Of a stretch of 64,000 bases of DNA, positions 16,878-27,131 are shown piece after piece. The notes beneath the pieces were generated by a model. That model worked only from the letters and a program-made list of their open reading frames with translations, was not told the DNA's origin and made no database searches. Position numbers and translations under genes: made by a program. This DNA comes from JAICSD01 sp963836665 (GTDB lineage Bacteria; Acidobacteriota; Vicinamibacteria; Vicinamibacterales; 2-12-FULL-66-21). The DNA is taken from positions 930,001 through 994,000 of the forward strand of contig CAWIKL010000002.1 in the NCBI GenBank assembly GCA_963836665.1, read 5' to 3'. Numbering within the stretch: position 1 is the first letter of the stretch; every line of letters begins with the position of its first letter.

Positions 16878-19800
16878 CTACTTCGTGCCTGTGCTGCCCT
16901 TCGCTTCGTAGACCCGCAGGTTGCGGACCGACCAGGCCGGAGCGTCCGGGATGTTGTCGGTCTGCGTGATGCGGACGAACTTCGCCTGGGTCGGCGCGAA
17001 GGCAATCGTCGTGTGGCTTCCCTCGCCGCGGCCGGAGGCCACGGGCTTGCTCCACTTCTTGCCGTCCATCGAGACCTGGACGTCGAAGGCGCGCGGATAG
17101 CCGAGCGTCGAGGGAGCCGGTGCGGCGCCGCGCGCCGGCGGGGCTCCGGGCGCGGGCAACGGCGCGGCGCCGCGGCCGGCGCCGCCACCACCACCGCGGC
17201 CGCCACCGCCAATTGAGTCGAATTGCAGTTCGCTGACGTTGGCCGTCTGCGGCAGCTCGAATCTGCAGCCACATGCCCGGCGCCTGCGGCACGCTCGAGC
17301 TCCAGCCGCGCAGCGTCGAGGCGTATTCCGCGGTCTCCGTGCCGTGGCTGGCCGTGACCTTGAATTGCTGCGCGTCGAGCTGGCGCGGCAGCGACGTCTC
17401 GAGATCCGGTTGCGTCCACGGCGCCTTGCGTGGGGCGATCTCGGCGCGCACGCGCGCGACATCGGCGGGGGTCACCATGTCACCCGTATTGCCGAAGCTG
17501 GTACGCACGTACGAGGCGATGCCGGCGACCCACTCGTCGGTGTTGTCCATCGGCACCATCACGTCGCGGTAGGTCTTGCCGTCGAGCGGCCCGGTCATGC
17601 CGCGCAGCAGCACCTTGATGATGTAGTCGCGATGTCCTTGCACGCGAGGAGACCCGGCGAGCGGCGGCGCCATCGTCGTACCGGCGGGGGCGCCGTCGAG
17701 CGGCGCGCCGAGCCCGTCGGGGCCGTGACACGAGAAGCAGACGGCGTTGAAGACGTCGTTACCCGCCTGCAGGCGCTTTTCTTCCGCCGGCGTCAGCACC
17801 CGGCCGCGGCCGCCGCCACCCCCGGCGAACGCGGCCGGCGGGTTCATCAGGCGATCACCGATGACGGCCATGCCCTTCGCCTTGTTCGTGTCCATCGCCG
17901 CCTTGACCAGGTCGGGGACGTCCTTCAACTTGAACAGGCTGGCCGACAGCATCGCCTGGATGGCGACGTTGGTGTCGGTATCCTTCGTCATCCGGCGATA
18001 GTCGTCGGCGAACGTCTTGTCGCCGTTCTTGTAGAGCGTTTCACTGGTGCGCAGCGCCTGAATGCGGATGCGCGGGCTCTTGTCTTCCATCGCGTCCCGG
18101 ACCAGCCGCGCGTCGAGCGCGCCGAGCCCCTCGAGCGTCCACAGCGCGTGGATGCGCGCCAACTGGTTGTCGGACGTGCGGGCGAGCTGCTGCAGCGCGG
18201 GCACGACGGTCTTGTCCTGCGACAGCACGAGCAGCCGCTGCGCCATGTCGCGCCACCAGCCGTTGGGATCGCTCAAATGCGCAACCAGCTGCGCCGGCGT
18301 CTCGCTGAACATGTGCGGCGGCGTGAAGCGCGGCTGGCTGGCCGGAATCGCCGGCTGGCCGGGGTTGGTGTCGGTTCCCGGCACCGCGCTGCGGCCGTCG
18401 TAGCGCAGGCGCCAGATCCGGCCGTACTGCGCAATCTTGTCGAGCTGATACTGCTCGATCTTCGCGCGCAGGTAGGAGCCCGGACCCGACCACTGCAGCT
18501 CCTGGATGATGCCGTGATACATGTCGGCGACGTAGAGCGTGCCGTCCGGCGCGTTGGTCATGTTCACCGGGCGGAACAGCTGATCGGTGCTCGTCAGGAA
18601 CTCGGAGTTCGGATAGACGTTACGCAGCTCGGTCAGCCCTTCGATGTTCTCGACCTTGGCGCGCCGGATCAGGCGGCCGACCGGCTCGGTGAAGAACAGG
18701 TCGCCACGCGCGTCGGCCGGCAGGCCGTCGCCGCGGAAGATCGCCGGACCGGTGGCCGCAGTGAAGTGGTTGAGGTTGCCGGCGGGCATGCGGATGCGGC
18801 TGATGCCGCCCTGCATGTCGCTGATGCCCGGTGCCGGCCAGACGACGGCGAAATCCTTTTCGAAACCGTTTTCCATTCCGGGGGGACAGGCCGGGTTGCT
18901 CGGTGGCGCTGGCGGGCCGCCCGCGCGGACGCCGGTAATGCGGCCAGCGGTGGACGGACACGGCGTGAACGCGCCGTAGTGGATCGGGAACTGGAAGTTC
19001 ATCGGCCCGCGCTCGCCGCCCGCGTCCACGAACCACGGCTTGCCATCGTCGTCGGTGCTCAGCCCCCACTGGCCGCCGTTGGGGCCAGTCGGCTCGCGCA
19101 GGAAGCCGCTGGGGGTCCAGCGAATGCGGAAGGGGTTATAGGTCGTGTAGATCCAGTTGTCGACATTCCACATCAAGCCGGCCTTCTGGTGCTCGATGTT
19201 GGCGTCGCCGCTCTGCCCGATCCCGGTGAACACCACTTCGCGCTTGTCGGCGATACCGTCGCCGTTGGTGTCGGTGAGCTTGATGATGTCGTCGGAGTCG
19301 GTCTCGCTCGTGAGGATGACGCCGTCACCGAGTGGCAGGATCATGCGCGGCGCGACGAGCTTGTCGGCGAAGACCGTGTGCTTGTCGTAGACGCCATCCC
19401 CCTTGGAGCTCTCCCAGCGGCTGATGCGGCTGATCGGATCGTGCTCCCTGGTGGCACTGGCGTCCATCATGTAGCTGACGAGCTCGGCCACGTACATTCG
19501 GCCGTTACCGTCGAACTCGATCACGCCCGGACTGATCACATTGGGGTCTGATGCGACCAGCTCCATGCGCCAGCCGGGCGGCAGGATGAACCCGGCGGCT
19601 TCTTCTGCCGGCGTCTTCGCCTTGATCGGCGTCTTCGGTGTGAAGTCGGTATTCTCGGTGGTCATCTGGCGGCCGCCGCCGCCAAAACCGCCGCCCGCAC
19701 CCGGAGCCCCGCGCTGGGGGCCGGGGAAGGGCGCGCCAGGCGCCTGCTTGGCGGCCATGCCGGCCATCTCGTACTGGCCGTCCATGATCGCCACCTGCGC

Positions 19801-20184
19801 GCGCATCACTCCGGCGTCGGCCTGCGGCGTGAGCGTCAGCACCGATGAGATCGCCGTCCCTTGCATGTCGATGCTGTAGCTGACCGCCAGGTTTTTGCCC
19901 GCCATCGTCACCTTCGTGTTGGTGATGGGCGCCTGCCCTTCAGGCGTGACCGTGGCGGTGACCTTGCCGGCGTCGCTCTTCACCGAGACGAGCGAGGTCT
20001 GCTGGTTTCCCCCCATCGCCACGGTGACGACCCAGTCGCCCGCGAACGGGGCGGCCTGTGCCACGGTCGGCGGCGTCGCGCCCTGAGCGTGGCCGTTGAG
20101 GACCGCGGTGGAAGAAAAAGTTGCCAGGAAAAGGGCGGACGCCGCGGCGAGCGCGGCCCCGACGGGACGGACGGAACGAGCCAT
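16878..20184 (-). CDS. PVC-type dehydrogenase with cytochrome c and discoidin domains (frame broken near 17260)
   Basis: Restored length is about 1101 residues. Order: signal peptide (1-35), a beta-rich domain shared with the neighbouring ThuA-like protein (about 45-145), Gly-rich linker, PVC-type membrane-bound dehydrogenase beta-propeller (LPPGWRMELVASDPNV..., about 200-640), HEAT-like helices (about 680-780), cytochrome c with CFSCH near 816-820, and a C-terminal F5/8 (discoidin)-like domain. It probably oxidises a sugar or alcohol outside the cytoplasm and passes electrons to c-type cytochromes. The start ATG 20184 has GGGGGAG four bases upstream. The frame shifts inside GMWLQI; deleting one A at 17260/17261 restores MWLQIELPQTANVSELQFDS and runs to the TAG at 16878. 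Confidence 0.85.
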
Positions 20185-20270
20185 GTACTCCCCCAATTGA
20201 ACGTGTGTGCAGCGTAAGCCGCGCGGGCGCTCAGGTCAACTCCTGACGATGGCACCCATATAATGAGCGC

Positions 20271-21663
20271 ATGAAAACAGCCGCGTCGATCGTCGCATTC
20301 GTTGTCGCTGCCGCGCTGGGCCAGCCTGCACGTGGCATTACGGCGGAGCAGGCGGCGCCGTTTCTCGGCGGTTGGACGGTGAGCGCCAGCTCCGCCGCGA
20401 CGGGATCCCAGACCCTCGAGGTGAGCATCACGCGCGCCGGCGAGGGGGTGCGCGCGACCGTCAAAGCGCCAAACCAGCCCGAATCCGAGGCCAGCAATGT
20501 GCGGTTATCGGGCAGAAGCCTGCTGATCTCGTACAACACCAACTACCCGGGCATGGCCATCCCGACCGTGCTGATCCTGACCCCCGACGGCGCCGGGATG
20601 CGCGCGGACATGTCCATCCTCGACGGCCAGGTCGAAATGTCGGGAACGGCCGCAAAAGGGAGCGCGCCGGCAGCTCCGGCACCAGCCCGCGGCGGCGGAC
20701 AGGGCGCCGGCGGACAAGGCGCCGGCCGCGGCGGGCCGCCAGCGCAGCCGCAGGTTGCCCGCGTCGTCGACGTCATGCAGATGATGGCGGCACTGCCCGA
20801 TTCAGCGCCGGCCAAGCCGCAGCGGCCGCGCCGGGTCCTCGTCTTGGCGCGCGCGCAGGGCTTCGTGCATTCGTCGATCCCGCTGGCGGCGCGAACGATC
20901 GAGGCGCTCGGACAGAAGACGGGCGCGTGGACGAGCGTCATCACCTACAGCCCTGCCGACATCAACGCCGACAACCTGAAACAGTACGACGCCGTGTTCC
21001 TGGCCAGTACCAACGGGAACGTTCCTCGACGATCCCGCGGACCAGGCGGTCACCAAGGCGCGCCGCGAGGCGCTGCTCGAGTTCGTCCGCGGCGGCAAGG
21101 GACTGGCGGCCATCCACGCCGCCACCGACTCGTATCACGGCGCCGGCGGCCCGCCGAGCGCGCCGCAGTCCAATGCGCCGGTCGACGGCGGGAGTGCGCT
21201 GTGGCCCGACTTCAACCACTTGATCAACGGCTACTTCAAGTGGCACTGGCTCTACCCGACGCAGGTCGCGGTGAAGATCGATGACCCCGACAGCCCGATC
21301 AATGCGCCGTTCACCTACGTCAACCAGGGCTCGGGCGTGCGCCTGCCTCGGCCGTTCACCATCGTCGACGAGGTCTACACGTTCAACGACGCCTCGTGGT
21401 CGCGCAGCAACGCTCACGTGCTGACGAGCATCGACTACGCGAAGATGCCGGCCGAAGTAAAGGCGCTCGAACCCGCGCCCAAGCGCAGCGACAGCGACTA
21501 CGCGCTCAGTTACATCCGCCGCGAAGGCAGCGGGCACGTCTTTGTCGAAGTGCTCGGCCACGACGAGTCGATCTACAAGCAACCGGCCATGCTCGCGCAC
21601 ATCCTGGCCGGCGTGCAGTACGCGCTGGGCGATCTCCAGGCCAACGACGCACCGAGCAAGTGA
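20271..21663 (+). CDS. ThuA-like (trehalose utilisation/glutamine amidotransferase fold) secreted protein (frame broken near 21018)
   Basis: Restored length is about 463 residues. A signal peptide (MKTAASIVAFVVAAALGQPARG) precedes a domain of about 90 residues resembling the one in the divergent PVC dehydrogenase, a Gly/Pro/Ala linker (about 120-165) and a ThuA fold (RRVLVLARAQGFVHSSIP ... GKGLAAIHAATDSYH ... WHWLYPTQVAVKIDDPDSPI). An extra A at 21018/21019 breaks the frame between ASTNG and TFLDDP; the second part continues to the TGA at 21661-21663. ThuA-like proteins occur with PVC dehydrogenases in carbohydrate catabolic loci, but the activity of secreted forms is unknown. A cytochrome c gene follows after 69 bases. 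Confidence 0.82.
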
Positions 21664-21678
21664 TCATCAAGTAATCAT
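21657..21678. repeat. 11-base tandem duplication across the ThuA-like stop codon
   Basis: CAAGTGATCAT (21657-21667) is followed directly by CAAGTAATCAT (21668-21678), one mismatch. The first copy contains the TGA stop. Another near-repeat (TGACGCTCGG/TCACGCTCGG) follows around 21687-21714, before the next gene. Confidence 0.5.
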
Positions 21679-21732
21679 TCGGGGGGTGACGCTCGGTGAA
21701 GTCGTCACGCTCGGATTAAGATATTCCTCGTC

Positions 21733-22749
21733 ATGACGAGGCTCCTTCCCGCCGCCGGGCTGTGCGGACTTCTTTTCGCCATCCGTTTGTCGGCCACCCC
21801 ACAGGTGCCGCAGGCGCCACCCCCGGAAGCGCCGCCTGACTCGCCGTCATGGGCCTACGGCGTTCCCAACACTCCGGTCCAGCGGGCCGCCGGCGAACGG
21901 CCCGCGCCGGACACGTCGCCGAAGCACGTCCCGGGCAGCGACCAGGCCTTGACGCTGCAGCACATCCGCGACTACTGGGACGTCGGCGATTGGTTTCCCA
22001 ACGACCACCCTGCCATGCCCAACGTCGTCGTGCACGGCCGCCAGCCGCACGTGCGCGGCTGCGCGATGTGCCACATGCCCAACGGCAAGGGGCGGCCGGA
22101 AAACGCCCCGGTCGTCGGCCAGCCGGCGATCTATATTGCCCAGCAGCTGCACGACTTCAAGAACAACCTGCGCACCAGCGCCGACCCGCGCAAGGCGAAT
22201 ACGGCGCAGATGATCGAAGCGGCGCAGGACATGACCGAGGACGAAATCCAGGCGGCGGCGACGTACTTCTCCTCTATGAAGTGGACGCACTGGATCACGG
22301 TGAAGGAGACGGCGACCGTTCCCAAGACACGCATCGGCGGCAACGTCTTCTTCCCGCTGCCGGGTGCCGAGACCGAACCGATCGGCAGCCGCATCATCGA
22401 AACCCCGGAAGACGCCGACCGCTTCGAGCTGCGCGATCCGCGCTCCGGCTTCGTCGCCTACGTGCCGCCCGGCAGCATCAATCGCGGATCGCTGCTGGTG
22501 GCAAGCGGCGGCGGCAAGACGACGGCCTGCCGGGTGTGCCATGGGCCTGACTTGATGGGCCTCGGACCGGTGCCGGGTATCGCTGGCCGCTCGCCGAGCT
22601 ATCTGATGCGACAGTTGTGGGATTTCAAGAAGGGCACGCGCCACGGTGCCTGGTCGCCGCTGATGCAGCAGGTCGTGAAGGACCTCACGCAGGAAGACAT
22701 GCTCAACCTTGCCGCGTACCTCGCGGCGGCCGGACCGTCAAATCCCTGA
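21733..22749 (+). CDS. Dihaem cytochrome c, periplasmic
   Basis: A 338-residue protein with a signal peptide (about 1-23) and two haem-c sites, CAMCH at 110-114 and CRVCH at 266-270, each in a class I cytochrome c domain with a late Met-containing segment. The fold resembles cytochrome c4-type proteins (GQPAIYIAQQLHDFKNNLR and the matching SPSYLMRQLWDFKKGTR in the two halves). It is the likely electron acceptor for the PVC-type dehydrogenase encoded two genes upstream. The convergent transpeptidase gene begins one base after its stop. Confidence 0.9.
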   Translation: MTRLLPAAGLCGLLFAIRLSATPQVPQAPPPEAPPDSPSWAYGVPNTPVQRAAGERPAPDTSPKHVPGSDQALTLQHIRDYWDVGDWFPNDHPAMPNVVVHGRQPHVRGCAMCHMPNGKGRPENAPVVGQPAIYIAQQLHDFKNNLRTSADPRKANTAQMIEAAQDMTEDEIQAAATYFSSMKWTHWITVKETATVPKTRIGGNVFFPLPGAETEPIGSRIIETPEDADRFELRDPRSGFVAYVPPGSINRGSLLVASGGGKTTACRVCHGPDLMGLGPVPGIAGRSPSYLMRQLWDFKKGTRHGAWSPLMQQVVKDLTQEDMLNLAAYLAAAGPSNP

Positions 22750-23415
22750 TCAACGATTCAATGGTCGGCTCTGCTCAGGGTAGTAGGCGAAGATGAGGCC
22801 GCCACCCTTGAGGGTGTCGATGAGCTGATGGGCGATCTCGGGGCGGACGGCTGGGCAGCCGAGGCTGCGCCCGAGGTAGCCGTTGGCCTTGGCGGTCGAC
22901 GCGTTTACATAGGGGGCACCGTGGATCACGATCGCACGGTCGCGCGCGTGGTCGTTCACACCTTTTTCCAGCCCATCCAGACGCAGTGAGTAGCCGTTAT
23001 GGCCGACGTAGGGCTCGGCCGTCTTGAACAGGCCCAGGCTGGTCATGTTGCTGTCGGCCGCGTTCGAAAACTCCTTCGCCATCTTCGTGCCGCTGCCGCG
23101 GCCGTGCGAGACGAGCTCGTGGAACAGGAGCGCATGCGTGTGGACGTCGAACACCCACATGCGAGGCTCAGTCGATGGCTTCGAGTAGTCGATGACCGTC
23201 AAGGTGGACGGTAGCGCAGCGGTTCCCCTTTCAATGGCCGAGGTCGCCGACTGGAGCGCCAGCGCGAAGACGTCCGCATCCAGGCCGCCGAGCTCGGCCT
23301 TGCTCCAGGTCTCACGGCTGAGCGCGCCAGCCGCCGAGCTCGCACCTGATGCAAAGGAACTTGCCGCGCACAGCAGGGACAGCACGGCAGCGATAGAGCC
23401 GATCCGTAATCTCAT
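22750..23415 (-). CDS. Murein L,D-transpeptidase catalytic domain protein (YkuD_2 type)
   Basis: A 221-residue exported protein with signal peptide (MRLRIGSIAAVLSLLCAASSFASG). The catalytic region has VIHGAPYVN followed by GRSLGCPAV, i.e. the His and nucleophilic Cys of the L,D-transpeptidase fold in the short YkuD_2 form. Such enzymes cross-link or modify peptidoglycan in the periplasm. The ATG at 23415 is preferred over 13 extra upstream codons because the signal peptide starts there. It is divergent from the RNA helicase gene with a 99-base gap and convergent with the cytochrome gene. Confidence 0.88.
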   Translation of the reverse strand: MRLRIGSIAAVLSLLCAASSFASGASSAAGALSRETWSKAELGGLDADVFALALQSATSAIERGTAALPSTLTVIDYSKPSTEPRMWVFDVHTHALLFHELVSHGRGSGTKMAKEFSNAADSNMTSLGLFKTAEPYVGHNGYSLRLDGLEKGVNDHARDRAIVIHGAPYVNASTAKANGYLGRSLGCPAVRPEIAHQLIDTLKGGGLIFAYYPEQSRPLNR

Positions 23416-23514
23416 GATGTGTTGGGATGCGCGGCGGACGATCGCCGCGCACACATAATTTTACGAAGACGGTGCGCAAATGGCAACGTCAGCCGGATCT
23501 GCCATACTGAGCGG

Positions 23515-24873
23515 ATGCCGTTCTCGCAGTTCAAGCTGCATCCGGATCTCGTCCGCGGTCTCAAGGATCTCGGCTTCCAGCGTCCGACGCCGATCCAGGC
23601 CGACGCCATTCCACCCGGGATGGACGGCCGCGACGTGCTCGCCTGCGCGATGACCGGGAGTGGCAAGACGGTCGCGTTCCTCCTGCCCATCCTGCATCGG
23701 CTGATCGGCCGGCCACGCGGCACCACGCGCGCGCTGATCCTGACGCCGACCCGCGAGCTGGCGGCGCAGATCCTGAGCGACCTCAACGACCTGACGGTGC
23801 ACACGCCGATCAACGCCGCCGCGGTGTTCGGCGGCGTCGGCATGGGACCGCAGGAGCATGCCTTCCGCAGCGGCGTCGACGTCATCGTCGGCACGCCGGG
23901 ACGCCTGCTCGACCACTTCCGGCAGCCCTACGCCAGGCTGGCCGGCATCGAGTTCCTGGTCCTCGACGAAGCCGATCGCATGCTCGACATGGGTTTCCTG
24001 CCCGACATTCGCCGCGTACTGCGCCACCTCCCGAAGAAACGGCAGACGCTGTTCTTCAGCGCGACGATGCCCCCGCCGATCGCGGAGTTGACGCGCGAGA
24101 TGCTGCACGATCCGGTGACGATCAACATGGAACGCCGCGCGGCGCCGGCGTCGGGCATCACCCAGGCCATTTACCCCGTAGCGCAGCCGCTCAAGTCGGC
24201 GCTCCTGCTGCAGCTGCTCGAGTCGGCCGACGTGCGCGACGCGCTCGTCTTCACGCGGACAAAACATCGCGCGGATCGGCTGGCGCGCTACCTGTCGGCA
24301 AAGCGGGTCAGCGTCGAGCGCATCCACGGCAACCGCTCGCAGGCGCAGCGCACACAGGCGCTGGAAGGTTTCAAGAGCGGCCGCTACCGCGTGCTCGTCG
24401 CCACCGACATCGCCGCGCGCGGCATCGACGTGACGGCACTCGGCCACGTTATCAACTTCGACGTGCCGGCCCAACCGGAAGACTACATCCACCGCGTCGG
24501 CAGGACCGCCCGCGCCGAGCTGACCGGTACGGCCTACACGCTGGTCTCCCCAGACGAGGAGGGGGATCTGCGCGCGATCGAACGGGCCATCAACCGGCGC
24601 CTGCCGCGCGTCACCGTGCCCGATTTCGATTACGCCGCCAGGGGCGGCGAGCAACTCGAAGTGCCGCACGCGCAGCGCATCGCCGAGATCCGCGCACGCA
24701 AGGCCGACGAGCGCGCCCGGGCCAAGGCCAAGGCCGAACGGCGCGCCCAGGGCGGGCAGTCCCCCTCCAGCCATGGCCAGGGGCAGCCGGCATCGCCGGG
24801 CCGCGGTCGCGGCCCCGGGCCCGGCCGTCCAGGCCAGCCCGGCCGGTCGAGAGGCCATCGCCGCCACCGCTGA
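23515..24873 (+). CDS. rhlE: DEAD-box ATP-dependent RNA helicase (RhlE-like)
   Basis: A 452-residue helicase. Q motif FQRPTPIQADAIP, motif I AMTGSGKT, Ia PTRELAAQ, Ib TPGR, motif II DEAD, motif III SAT, and the second-domain motifs VLVATDIAARGIDV and HRVGRTAR are all present. Residues from about 385 form a basic Lys/Arg/Gly/Pro tail that probably binds RNA. It unwinds short RNA duplexes in ribosome biogenesis or mRNA decay. ATG 23515 is chosen because homologues start at MPFSQFKLHPDL; a 32-codon upstream extension lacks support. Confidence 0.95.
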   Translation: MPFSQFKLHPDLVRGLKDLGFQRPTPIQADAIPPGMDGRDVLACAMTGSGKTVAFLLPILHRLIGRPRGTTRALILTPTRELAAQILSDLNDLTVHTPINAAAVFGGVGMGPQEHAFRSGVDVIVGTPGRLLDHFRQPYARLAGIEFLVLDEADRMLDMGFLPDIRRVLRHLPKKRQTLFFSATMPPPIAELTREMLHDPVTINMERRAAPASGITQAIYPVAQPLKSALLLQLLESADVRDALVFTRTKHRADRLARYLSAKRVSVERIHGNRSQAQRTQALEGFKSGRYRVLVATDIAARGIDVTALGHVINFDVPAQPEDYIHRVGRTARAELTGTAYTLVSPDEEGDLRAIERAINRRLPRVTVPDFDYAARGGEQLEVPHAQRIAEIRARKADERARAKAKAERRAQGGQSPSSHGQGQPASPGRGRGPGPGRPGQPGRSRGHRRHR

Positions 24874-24904
24874 CGTGACGGAATGTGCCGCCTGACGGCT
24901 GGTG

Positions 24905-25558
24905 CTAGCGGACGCCGAACCCGACGAGGACGCGCGCGGTGAAGCCGCCGAGGTCCTTTTCGTTGAACTGCGTCATCACGCTGGTGCTGACGTCGGGCAC
25001 GCCGACGTGCCGGTACTGCGCTTCGCCGCCGACGAAGAATTGCTTTTTCTTCCCGATCGCGATGTCGACGCCGCCGAAGCCCTCGCCGCCCACGTAGCGC
25101 TCGTCGACAGTGTCGCCCGCCTGCGCCACCGTGGACGTCTCCTGGTAGCCGACCGACACGAACGCGCCGCCGACGTACGGCGTGATCCGGCTCTTGCTGA
25201 CAAACCGCCAACCGGCGCCCGCCTCGATCGGCAAAATCGTGACGGTCATCGGGATGTTCAGCGTGAACACGTTGCCGCTGTCGTCGACGAAGACACGACT
25301 GCCGGTTCGCTGCGTGTAGGTGACGGCGATGCGCAGGAAAAGCTTGCGCCAGACGTCGACCTCCGCGCCGCCGCCCCCCGCGAACAGTTGGCTGCTGCCA
25401 AAGAGCGCGTCGAAGCTCTTCGACGCCGCGGTCGAGGTCGTATCGAACAGCCCGTAGACGCGGAAGCCGACACTGGATTTGGCCGGCGGCTTGGACTGCG
25501 CGGCGGCGGGAGTGGCGAGCGCCACGAGCAGCAGGAACGCGAGCGTGATCCGTGTCAT
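24905..25558 (-). CDS. Outer membrane beta-barrel protein, unknown role
   Basis: A 217-residue protein with a clear signal peptide (MTRITLAFLLLVALATPAAAQS) and alternating hydrophobic strands typical of an OmpA/OprF-like eight-stranded barrel, for example VEVDVWRKLFLRIAVTYTQ and RITPYVGGAFVSVGYQ. The C-terminus is VLVGFGVR, not Phe. It starts four bases after the stop of the subtilase gene, so the two are one operon and the peptidase may be processed near or act on the surface with it. Function not assignable. Confidence 0.8.
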   Translation of the reverse strand: MTRITLAFLLLVALATPAAAQSKPPAKSSVGFRVYGLFDTTSTAASKSFDALFGSSQLFAGGGGAEVDVWRKLFLRIAVTYTQRTGSRVFVDDSGNVFTLNIPMTVTILPIEAGAGWRFVSKSRITPYVGGAFVSVGYQETSTVAQAGDTVDERYVGGEGFGGVDIAIGKKKQFFVGGEAQYRHVGVPDVSTSVMTQFNEKDLGGFTARVLVGFGVR

Positions 25559-25562
25559 CGGC

Positions 25563-27077
25563 CTACTTCCTGAGCCCAAGGCCGAACAGCGCCGTGCGCG
25601 CCTGAATCAGACCGGCTCCGAAATCGTCGTTGCGGGTGGGATCGTTGGCGCTCGGCGTGCCCAGGAACTTCGCTGTCTTCTTGATCGCCTGCTCGATCGC
25701 CGCAGGCGTGGTGATCCCCTGGCTGTAGAGCAGCGCCGCCACGCCGGCAACATGCGGCGTCGCCATCGACGTACCGGCGTAGCCGACCTCGGCGTAGGCG
25801 TCGAAGCGTGGGAACAGCACCAGCGACGGATCGCTGACCGACGGACGGAGCGTCGACTGCCAGACGTAGCCGCTGCCGCTGGCGTCGCTGTCGGCCGGAT
25901 CCCCGCCAGGGGCGGCAATCTCCACGTAGAGGCCGGTGCTGGAGTACGAGGCGCGGTTGCCCGATCGATTCGTCGCGCCGACCGCCATCACCCCGTTCAG
26001 GGTCGACGCGTAGAACGCCGGATACTGCGTCGGATTGCCATCCTGCTTGGCGTTGCCCGCCGCGATCGCAATGAACACGCCCTTGTTGAGCGCGTACTGC
26101 AGCGCCGACTCTTCGGTCGGCGATGCCCCTTCCCCGCCGAGACTGATGTTGATGATCTTGGCGCCGTTGTCGGCCGCGTAGCGAATGCCGGCGCCGATCG
26201 CGCTCGTCGGACAGCCGCCGGCATCCGGGTCGGCGAAGCCAGGAATGCCGGCGGCCGACATCGAGAACTGCACGTCCCAGTAGCTGGCGCACACCTTCAC
26301 CGGCATCACCCGCACGTTGTAGGCGATGCCCGCGTCGAGCAGGCCGTTGTTCGAGTCTTCGCCGAGCGTCGAGCTGACGTGGGTGCCGTGGCCGTCGGTG
26401 TCGAGGATCCGCGTGCCGCCGTTGGTGACGAAGTCGGTCGGCGACACCAGCCGTGACGCCGCGAGATCCGGGTTGGGCGTGAACGGCACCGAGATCGTCT
26501 GGATCGCACTGTTGTTCCACGTCTTGAAACTCAGCGTGCCGGTGAAATTGGTGATGCCGGTGTCGACCACCGCGACGATCAGATCGGACTTGCCGCCAGG
26601 ATTGATGTCCCAGGCGTGCGGCATGTCGATCGTCTGCAGGTTCCATTGCCGCGGCGTGAAGCCGGGGTCGTTCGGCGTCAGGCTCTTGTGGCGCAGGTAG
26701 TTGGGCTGCGCCCAGGCCACTTCCGGCTGCGCCTTGAGCTGATCGGCGAGCACGCGCGGGTCGGGCTGCGACGGATCGCGCAACACCGCGACCTCGCCGA
26801 TCCACTGGAGGCGGTCCACCGGCGGGCGGCTGCGCAGCGCGTCGAGCGCGCGCTGCTCACCCTGCACCTCGACGCCGTCCTTGAATTTCACGATCACCTG
26901 CCCGGGCAGGTAGTCGAGGCCGCTCGCGGCCGCGTCGACGAACGCCTGCGCATCGGCGCCCGACATCACTGCGGCCGGGAGCGGCGCGGCCGGCGCGTCA
27001 GCGGCCTGCTGGCCGCGAGTCAGTGGTGACGAAACGATGACGAGGAGGGCGACGCAAAACGCAGCGGCACGAGCCAT
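25563..27077 (-). CDS. Secreted S8 family subtilisin-like serine peptidase
   Basis: A 504-residue peptidase with signal peptide (about 1-23), an inhibitor I9-like propeptide (about 55-125, LPGQVIVKFKDGV) and a catalytic domain. Catalytic Asp is D172 (VVDTGI), His H230 (DGHGTHVSS) and Ser near 436 (AGTSMATPHVAG). It ends with the helix FGAGLIQARTALFGLG found in extracellular subtilases. It is the first gene of a pair with the outer membrane barrel protein, four bases downstream. Confidence 0.93.
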   Translation of the reverse strand: MARAAAFCVALLVIVSSPLTRGQQAADAPAAPLPAAVMSGADAQAFVDAAASGLDYLPGQVIVKFKDGVEVQGEQRALDALRSRPPVDRLQWIGEVAVLRDPSQPDPRVLADQLKAQPEVAWAQPNYLRHKSLTPNDPGFTPRQWNLQTIDMPHAWDINPGGKSDLIVAVVDTGITNFTGTLSFKTWNNSAIQTISVPFTPNPDLAASRLVSPTDFVTNGGTRILDTDGHGTHVSSTLGEDSNNGLLDAGIAYNVRVMPVKVCASYWDVQFSMSAAGIPGFADPDAGGCPTSAIGAGIRYAADNGAKIINISLGGEGASPTEESALQYALNKGVFIAIAAGNAKQDGNPTQYPAFYASTLNGVMAVGATNRSGNRASYSSTGLYVEIAAPGGDPADSDASGSGYVWQSTLRPSVSDPSLVLFPRFDAYAEVGYAGTSMATPHVAGVAALLYSQGITTPAAIEQAIKKTAKFLGTPSANDPTRNDDFGAGLIQARTALFGLGLRK

Positions 27078-27131
27078 GCGTCGACATTACCACGGCGACG
27101 ATTGGGGTCGCGACCCGGCGCACGGAGGCGT

